From contig CAJNDS010000335.1 of the NCBI GenBank assembly GCA_905221605.1, forward strand, positions 441,203-505,202: 64,000 nt of DNA, written 5' to 3'. Below are positions 12,401 to 21,400 of this stretch, piece by piece. The stretch is from Symbiodinium natans (lineage: Eukaryota > Sar > Dinophyceae > Suessiales > Symbiodiniaceae). The notes beneath the pieces are model-generated. The model was not told where the DNA came from and did not search any database. It saw only the letters and a list, made by a program, of their open reading frames with translations. The translations under genes and the position numbers were made by a program. Within the stretch, counting starts at the first letter, position 1. Each line of letters opens with the position of its first letter.

Positions 12401-15400
12401 AATTAGGGTTTCGGGCTCACGGCCGTCCGACTCGTAGGGTTTAGGGCGAAGAGCTTTCGGACAGGCTTCGGGTCGCAGAGCAGCAGGGATGCAAGGTTTG
12501 ACGTTTCAGGTGTTTAGGGCCTTTGAGGCTTTAGGGCTGTTAGTTCGGGGGTTAACGGCATGTATGGTAGAGGGGATTGCCACCCCCCCTACTCGAAACA
12601 AGGCTAAGGATGCTTCTTAAAGCTTAGCCCTAAACCCTAAATCCTAAACCCTAAACCCTTTTCACAAATTGGGCGATGCGTCCTGGCATACTGGAGGAAG
12701 TGATCCAGCTCGGAGGCGTTCATGGTGTGGCAGAGCTGGAACGTGTCACCTCCAGATTCAATTAGGGTTTAGGGTTTAGGGTTTAGGGTTTAGGGTTTAG
12801 GGTTTAGGGTTTAGGGTTTGGGGTTTGGGGTTTTGGGTTTTGGGTTTAGGGTAGAAGGTACAAAACACAGGAGGCGTTGACTTCTTAATCTGATTTAAGG
12901 CAAGCCATCATATCCCTGACAACCCGAAAGCCCTGAATGAATCCTAAATCCTAGGCCCAAGCCCTAGACCTCAAGCCTTATCGGCAGTTCTAAGTAGGGT
13001 GATAGTCGCTCTGCTTATAGCCCCGGTCATAACTGCCCGTGAACCTCTCAGTATAATATCCACCAACATCTGCCTAAACCCAAAACCCAAAACCAAAAAC
13101 CCAAAACCCCAAATCCTAAACCCTAAACCCTAAACTTCCCTAAACCCTAAACCCTAAACCCTAGACTGCAGTTTCGAGCCGAGGTGGCTGATTTCTTTGA
13201 GGCCTTCTGCGCTGCTGGCTTTCCTGCAGCTCTACTTGGAGGTTCACGGTGCCCCGGTTTAGGGTTTAGGGTTTAGGGTTCAGGGTTTAGGGTTTAGGGT
13301 TTGGGGTTTGGGGTTTGGGGTTTGGGGTTTGGGGTTTTTGGTTTTTGGGGTTTGGGTGTTTTTTGGGTGTTTGGGGTTTGGGGTTTGGGGTTCGGGGTCT
13401 GAGTTGCTGAGTTCATAGGCTCCAAAACAAGTGTGCACTTTCAGCTCTACAGGGGGAGTATAGTATCCTAAAAAGTGTAGTATCCCAAAAAGTGTAAAGT
13501 GCACGAATTCAGCTACTAAGCTAACCCAAGCATAACCAGATGGGGGGTTTCCGAAATTAGGGGTACCTTATTGGGTCCTTCTAGCCAGGGAATCCTACTA
13601 TTTGGGGTCAAGAGGAGAGGTCCCTCACTTGCGGTGACCAAATTAGGGCATTTTAAGTTCAGTTATAGCTTGATGTAAAAAAGGACCCTGAACCTCCAAG
13701 TACGTTCGTGTGCAGGGTATGAAAGGTCTTGTAGGCTTCTAGGGTTTGTGGGGTTCATAGGGTTTGTAAGTTTTCGGGCGCTTGTCTGCCTGCTTTTGAC
13801 CCGCAAAGGTAAGGCCCAGGGCCCACATTACTACTAATTGTTTAAGAACACGGAAAAATAAAGAATATTCTTCCGTATTAAAGGTACTATAGGGGTTATT
13901 TTTGGTTTATGCATATCTGTTGGGGTTCTTAAGCAAATAGTAGACCAGGGGCCCATCCTCAAAGCCCCGGCGCTTGCCGGGGCGCGCAGCTTGCTTTGGG
14001 GTGTTGGGGCGGCATTGCGGTGTTGGGTTCAGGGTTCTCGCTGTCGCCATTTGCTTTTGTGCGTGTGCCAACGCTTCCGGGTTTAGGGTTTTGGGTTTGG
14101 AGGTTCTTTCAATGCCGGAAGCCTTGACTCATGGAAGCCCTGAAGCGTATAAGGCCCTAAGCCCTGAAACCCCTCAACCCTAAGCTCTCAAGCCCTTTAG
14201 GGTTTCGGGTTTCGGTTCGGGCTTTGGGGGGGGGCACCCTAAACCCTAAACCCTAAACCCTAAACCCTAAACCCTAAACCCTAAACCCTAAACCCTAAAC
14301 CCTAAACCCGGTTCAGGGCGCGCCAAGCGTCTGAACCACGCTGGCGAATGCGGAGCGGACCACATCCGGACACTTCGGGTCTGCTTTGCCTTATCGTGCA
14401 TCTGCATCACGGGGCCCTCAACCCCCTAAACCTCCTTAACCCTAAACCCTAAACCCCAAACCCTAAACCCCAAACCCTAAACCCTAAACCCTAAAACCCA
14501 AACAAAAAACTGCCGAAGAGTCGGAAAATTCCCCTGTTAGGCTCCTCAGGAGCTTGCTGGCCAACCAATCACCCCGCCAGACACTATAGCCCCCACCCAT
14601 ACACCGGGTCTCAAAACGCAAGCCACCGTCGCAGGGAAGTTACACGGTCCCTTGAAACGCGCCCTAAACCCTAAACCCTAAACCCTAAACCCTAAACCCT
14701 AAACCCTAAACCCTAAACCCTAAACCCTAAACCCCTTATTTTGACCCTGCAGAACCCAAGGGCCTATACTTCAGAACCCTTTCAGGAAGGCAAGGGACCA
14801 TATTAAGTGACCAAATATCATTACACTCAGACACCAGGGTTTTGGGAGGTTTAGGGGGCTTAGGGCGTTTAGGGGGTTTAGGGGGTTTAGGGGGTTTAGG
14901 TGGTTTGGGATTTAAGGGGTTTCGGGTAGAAGCGCGTTCCCAGGTTTTCCTCAAAACCGAAAAGGCTTGCTAAAAAGGGCGGCACGCTCGCGTCCTCCGT
15001 CACCAACTTGTAGAACGTGGCTTTGTCTTCCTCTTGACTCTGAAGCGTTTTTCCTAAACCCTAAGACCCTAAACCCTAAACCCTAAACCACAAACCCGGA
15101 ACCCTGAGCCCCCCCCCCCCCGGCCCAACTTAAAAAAAACCCTAAACCCTAAACCCTAAACCCTAAACCCTAAACCCTAAACCACAAACCCTGATCCCCG
15201 AACCCCGCAAAAAACCACCATAGGCAGGGGTCGAGGCGCACTTTGCGCCCTCGGGTTTCGGGCTGTGGGGGCTAAGGGCGGCCCTAAAAACCGCTGAGCT
15301 CGCGAACCCCGAACCCTGTTTGGGGTTTAGGGTTTAAGGTTTAGGGTTTAGGGCCCCTGGCTTCTAAAAGTGAGCCCCCCCCCCACCCGTCCGCGGTCTA

Positions 15401-18400
15401 TTACGCCCCCTCAAGGGATTAGGGTACCCCCTTTTAAGGGACTATAGTACCCCCTATTAGAATCCCTGTTAAGGAATGTTAGTATAATAAGGGTTCCCCT
15501 ATTTTCGTAAACTCCCATCTGAGCCCCTGCTCACCGTCTCATACAGGACGGAGTAGTTATTTAACGCCGTGTGGCACATGCTCAGAGACCACCCAGGTCT
15601 TGACTCCTGGCTCCGGAAGTGCTTGGACAGCCATCCGTCCAAGAAGACGGCTGCAAGAGCCAGCGCGTCAGTAAGCAAGAACCGGTTCATGTCCTTGTTA
15701 TGCTTTATGACAGTCTCGCCATGCGTCCGTTTTCCCTTCTTGACGTTGCGCTTCGTGGATTTCTTGTCTGCCAGGAACCATTTCCGCCTGCGCACACCCT
15801 CAGAAAGTTCGGGAGTTTTGCTCCCCGAAGGCGTCGCGTTCATGGTTCCAACCCTAAACCCTAAACCCTAAACCCTAAACCCTAAACCCTAAACCCTAAA
15901 CCCTAAACCCTAAACCCTAAACCCTAAACCCTAAACCCTAAACCCTAAACCCTAAACCCTTTCAGACTCCGGTTCTAGGCTGGCCCTGAAAACACTCGGA
16001 AGATACTCCAAAATACTACCGTTTGAATAAGAAACCCTAAACCCTAAACCCTAAACCCTAAACCCTAAACCCTAAACCCTAAACCCTAAACCCTAAACCC
16101 TAAACCCTAAACCCTAAACCCTAAACACATGTAAAGCTAGAAGTATCTTCCTTATAACTCTACCTGGGGGTAGACCCTGAAAAAAGTATATACTTTTTGG
16201 TATAAGTAGCTATCACAGGAACCCAGAACCAGCAAAAAGTATTAAAGTATGGTACTCCAAAATGCAGATAAGGGCACTGCAGGCCTCATTGCTGTTGGTG
16301 TTTGGGGTACTCTTAAGCAAATAGTAGAATTTGATCCCCCTCAATAAGGGACATGTCACATATCCGAGGGGCCTACCTAGAGCGAATATGGACAATGAAC
16401 ATCGGTAACGAGACGGGGACCCTCATTTTGTTTAGACAGATCCACCCTAAATCCCACCCCCTGCGCGCTCAAACCATGCGCCAGGTATAAGTAGCTAGAA
16501 TAGGAACCCAGAACCAACAAAAAGCATTAAAGTATCGTACTCCAGAAACAAAGGGTAGCAACTGGATACAAAGTACAACGAAGCTCTAAAGGGTTTAGGG
16601 CTTAGGGTTTAGAGTTTAGGGTTTAGGGTTACCCTACTTGAACAAAAGGCACAACAAAGCCTCCGGTGCCTCTAGCGACTGAGGGACGCTTTGGTTAGGG
16701 TTTTCAGGGTTTCGGGCTTAGGGTTTAGGGTCTAGGGTTTAGGGGTTTAGGGTTTAGGGTTTAGGGTTTGGGGCTTTGGGGGGGGGCTTTGGGTTTTAGG
16801 GTTTAGGCAGGCGTCGATAAGGTTCACTGCTTGTGGGATGGGCGCGGAGGCGGCCAGCGCCATGTCGAAGACATTGGGGTACCTGAGTGGCGTGCAGGGG
16901 TGTTGTCTCTAGTTCTTGTCGTGAATTAGGGTCCCTCCCTCGGGTGCTTCATTCCCTAGCTAGAGCCGATTGGGCTTGAGGGTCTTGGGCCTTTTTTTGC
17001 ACTACCCCAATTGTCTTGAATTTCGGTCCTATTTCGGGGCAGCGGGTTGCGGCACTGCCGCCGAAGATCTCGAAATCAAACTGAAGCCTGCATCCTACAT
17101 CCCCAAACCTCAAAAAAGCCGGGACGCTTGATTCTTGCCCAGGCAGATAGCATCCCTTGGGCCGTCTGCACGTAGGCTTCGGGCTTCGGGCTTTAGGGGT
17201 TTAAGGTTGTAGGGTTGAGGTATCCCAGCAACCATGTGAATCGTAAAGCCGGCCGAAACCCTAGACCCGAAACCCTAAACAAATCGAGTCAAAGGGCACC
17301 ACGAGGGCTCGAGATTAGCGGTTGGGGGACAAGGGTTTAGGGGTCTAGTTCAGGGGCGTCAAGGTTTAGGGTTTCGTGCTTCTGGTCTGCCATGCTGGAA
17401 GGTCTAAGAGCCCTTAACCCTAAACCATTAACCATAAACCCCTAAACCCGAAACCCCAATCCCTAAGCCATGGTAGTATCCCTCAAAGTCCCTCAAAAAG
17501 CACGATTTTTTGCGCAACTTGGGATCCTATAAACAGTCCTACCCTACACCCCATGCATCGGATCCGGGTACGGTTGCAAAGTCGCGTTGCGCCGATACGC
17601 TGAAAACCCTAAACCCTGAACCCAAAACCCTAAACCCTGAACCCTAAACCCTAAACCCTACAAGGAGTCCAGGCTGAGCCCTGAGCCGCCATAGGAGCCA
17701 CCCATGGCCACAACGCCCTTGAAGCCGTAGGACGCCTCGGTCTCTTTGGGTCTTCTAAGCTAAAGTCTGTAGGGCTTAGGGTTTAGGGTTTAGGGTCTAT
17801 AGGGTTTAGGGTTTAGGGTTCCAGGCTTCAGTTTTTGGAACTCTTCAACCTTGCCCGACGCCCGGCAACCTTACAAGGATCCGACAGCCCCGGAACCGTG
17901 TAGGGTTCAGAATTTAGGATTTAGACTCCAAACCCTAAGAACTCTAAACCCTAACTAACTAAACCCTAAACCCTAGACCCTAGACCCTAGACCCTAGACC
18001 CTAGACCCTAGACCCTAAACCCTAAACCCTAAACCCTAAACCCTAAACCCTAAACCCTAAACCCTAAACCCTAAACCCTAAACCCTAAACCCTAAACCCC
18101 ACCCACCAGTTCTAGACGAGCCGAGCCGCGCTCAGATGTGTGACCAGCCTGGGGAGTCGCAGGTTCAGAGCTTCAGGGCACAGGGGTTTAGGGTTTAGGG
18201 TTTAGGGTTTAGGGTTTAGGGTTTAGGGTTTAGGGTTTAGGGTTTAGTGTTTAGGCTTGGAGTTACTCTGGTGCTAGGCGCTCCAGAAGAAATTTAGGGG
18301 CCTTAATAATTAGAACAAGGCTTCGGGGGTGATTCTAGTATAGTTTTTCAGAGGGAGTGATTCTAGTATAGTTATAGAGGGACTGTAAGGAAATGCGACT

Positions 18401-21400
18401 AGTAACTGGGTTGGGCATTCCAGGGATTATCTGGAAGTACTCTCCGGCTGGGCACTCAAGCGATTTGCTGTCAATTGCGGGTTGTCTAAACCCTAAACCC
18501 TAAACCCTAAACCCTAAGCCCTAAGCCCTAAACCCTAAACCCTGCGGATACTCTGGGATACGGGTGATGAGTGGTGAGCTGACCGGAGGAGAAGAGCCTA
18601 GTTCAAAATCAAAGGGGTTTAGGGTTTAGGGCCTTGGGCCTTGGGCCTTAGGCCTTAGGCCTTAGGCCTTAGGGTTTAGGGTTTAGGGTTTAGGGTTTAG
18701 GGTTTAGGGTTTAGGGTTTAGGGTTTAGGGTTTAGGGTTTAGGGTTTAGGGTTTAGGGTTTAGGGTAACAACCCTACACCGAGAGTGAACCGAGGATCAA
18801 CACAGTAACCACAATACCCAACAAAAACACATAACGGCAAGTGCCTGGAAACCCAGCTGAATGAAGGACAGCTACCGGCAAACCCGGATGCATACACAGG
18901 AACTGACTACCCTGAACTACCCTCAACCCTAAGCCCTGAACCCAAGATAAACCCTAAACCCTAAACCCTAAACCCTGAACCCTAAACCCTAAACCCTAAA
19001 CCCTAAACCCTAAACCCTAAACCCTCATATTTCCAAAGCACGGGCTCCACCACGTCGCACCCTTCTGAGGCAAACGCACAAAGCTATAACCACTTAACCA
19101 TGGCTTCCCTACTTGCAGCCGCAATTGCAGACACACATTGAAGCAGGGTTTATGTTTTTTTGTACCCCCAAAAGGACACCCCATATATACACTCACCAAT
19201 ATTGAAACGGAACCTTTTATACACCCCTAAGCCCCAAACCCGAAACCCTAAACCCTAAACCCTAAACCCCCCACCCCAACTCATGAGGACCCCCACAGCG
19301 CGTAGTCAGCCAGGACTTGACTGATGGAAAGGTACCCGAGCTTGTCCTGCACCCGAAAACCCTAAAAGCACCGAATATTAAGGGGCAAGAGGAGGGACCG
19401 CTTAATCTTTCTCCCCCATATAACCCTTCCTTATGTAGTCCCTATAAACCTAAAGCAGCCGTTCAACAACCCCTGAGGTCTCTCCTGTAGTCTCTTAAGA
19501 ATGTATGAACCCTCATTCGCCTGGGCTCAGGGCTTTTCGAGGGTTGGTAGGGTTTGTGGGGTTGATAGGGTTTATAGGGATTATAGGGTAGATGGGTTTC
19601 TTTAGGGCTTTTTAAGGTTTATAGGGTTTGCAGGGTGCATGGGGGCTATCATAGCGTTGAGGACTTAGGAGTTGGGTTGTTTGAGTTGGGGTGCCCCGAA
19701 AACCCCAGATCTTAAGCAAGCCTTAAACCCTGAAACCCAAATGACACTGAACCACCCTAAACCCTAAACCCGAAACCCTAAACCCTAAACGAAATCCAGC
19801 CTGTCCTTGTCGAAGGAGGCGTTGCCCAAGGGCAGCGTCTCCCCGTAGTACCTTCCAGGAGCTTTTGACTTAAATGGGTTAGGGTTTAGGTTCTAGGGTT
19901 TAGGGTTTAGGGCTTAGGGTTTAGGGTTTAGGGTTCGGGGACCCGAAATCCTAATCCCGAAGCCCGCCGTTGAGAAGCACAACCTTTTTTGTAGGTTGTC
20001 AGGGTTCTTATGAGGTAACCTACGCAAATGCAGGTTTTGGCTTGTCAAGGTCGACTCTCAACATGCAGGAGGACGTGAAAATGACAAGGTTGGCCCTTAA
20101 AACCCTCAACAAAAGGTGTGTAAACATAGTCCTAAGCAACCAAGTAAGGAGAAATTAACATGTCCCAAGGTCGTACCTAGTTAAGGCTAACCCTAAACCC
20201 TAAACCCTAAACCCTAAACCCTAAACCCTAAACCCTAAACCCTAAACCCTAAACGCTAAACCCTAAACCCTAAACCCTAAACCCTGAACCCTGAACCCTG
20301 AACCCTGAACCCTGAACCCTAAACCCAAACCCTAAACCTAAACCCTTGGGTTCAGGGCTTCTAGGGCTTCTAGGGCTTGGGGCCCTGGCCTGTGCTCTCC
20401 GAAGACGATGAGCGCTCCGAACTCGTCGGCCCAGTCGAAGGGCAATCCTGGTTTAGCGTTTAGGGTTTAGGGTTTAGGGTTCAGGGCTCAGGGTTCAGGG
20501 TTCAGGGTTCAGGGTTTAGGGTTTAGGGTTTAGGGCCCCAAACCCGACTATACACTCTTGCCCTGAAGCCAAGAGTTTGAGTCACGACTTGTGCGCGGCG
20601 TCCCAACCCGAACCACAGTACCTCAACTCGTAGCTTCGGACCTACCCAGAGACTTGGGGGTTTACGAAAATGAGGGACCCCTAACAAAGAGCCCCAAATA
20701 GCAGGGTTCCCTTAAAATGAGGGTCCCAAATAAGGACCTCCTAGTTTCGGAAACCCCCACTTGGACTTTTCCGAAAAGAAAGCCCTTTTGAAGTCACGGT
20801 GGGGGGCGATTCCGCAACCCTACAAAAAAGAGACCCTAAACCAACCCTAAACCCAATAAGGTGTTAGGGATCCTCCTTAGCGAAGGAGTATCGGAGTCTT
20901 TGGGTATAGAGGCTCTGGGGTGCAACGCCCAAGCCAGGAGGCTTCTGGGCTTTCGAGGGCTGGGAGTTCTGAAGTCCCGCTTGAATCTTAAACTCTACGA
21001 GCCCTGAACCCTAAACCCTAAACCCTAAACCCTAAACCCTAAACCCTAAACCCTAAACCCTAAACCCTAAACCCTAAACCCTGAACCCAGCCTGTGTTGT
21101 AGTAGAAGGACTCCAAGGGACCTTCAACAAAACCAGTTGGGCGGGGTGGTGGGGGGGGTGGGGGGGGGGCGGGGGCAGTTCAAGGTTTTGGGTTTTTTGT
21201 AGGGTTTTTAGGGTTTTTAGGGTTTTTAGGGTTTTTAGGGTTTTTAGGGTTTTTAGGGTTTAGGGTTTTTAGGGTTTTTAGGGTTTTAAATATGGGGGTA
21301 TGGGGGGGGGGGGGGAAGGTAGAGTGGGGGCCTGGGGTGGGGCGTAAAGTCTGGGGGTTTCTAAGGCGTAGGATATGCTGCCGCCCAGAACCCTAGGAAT

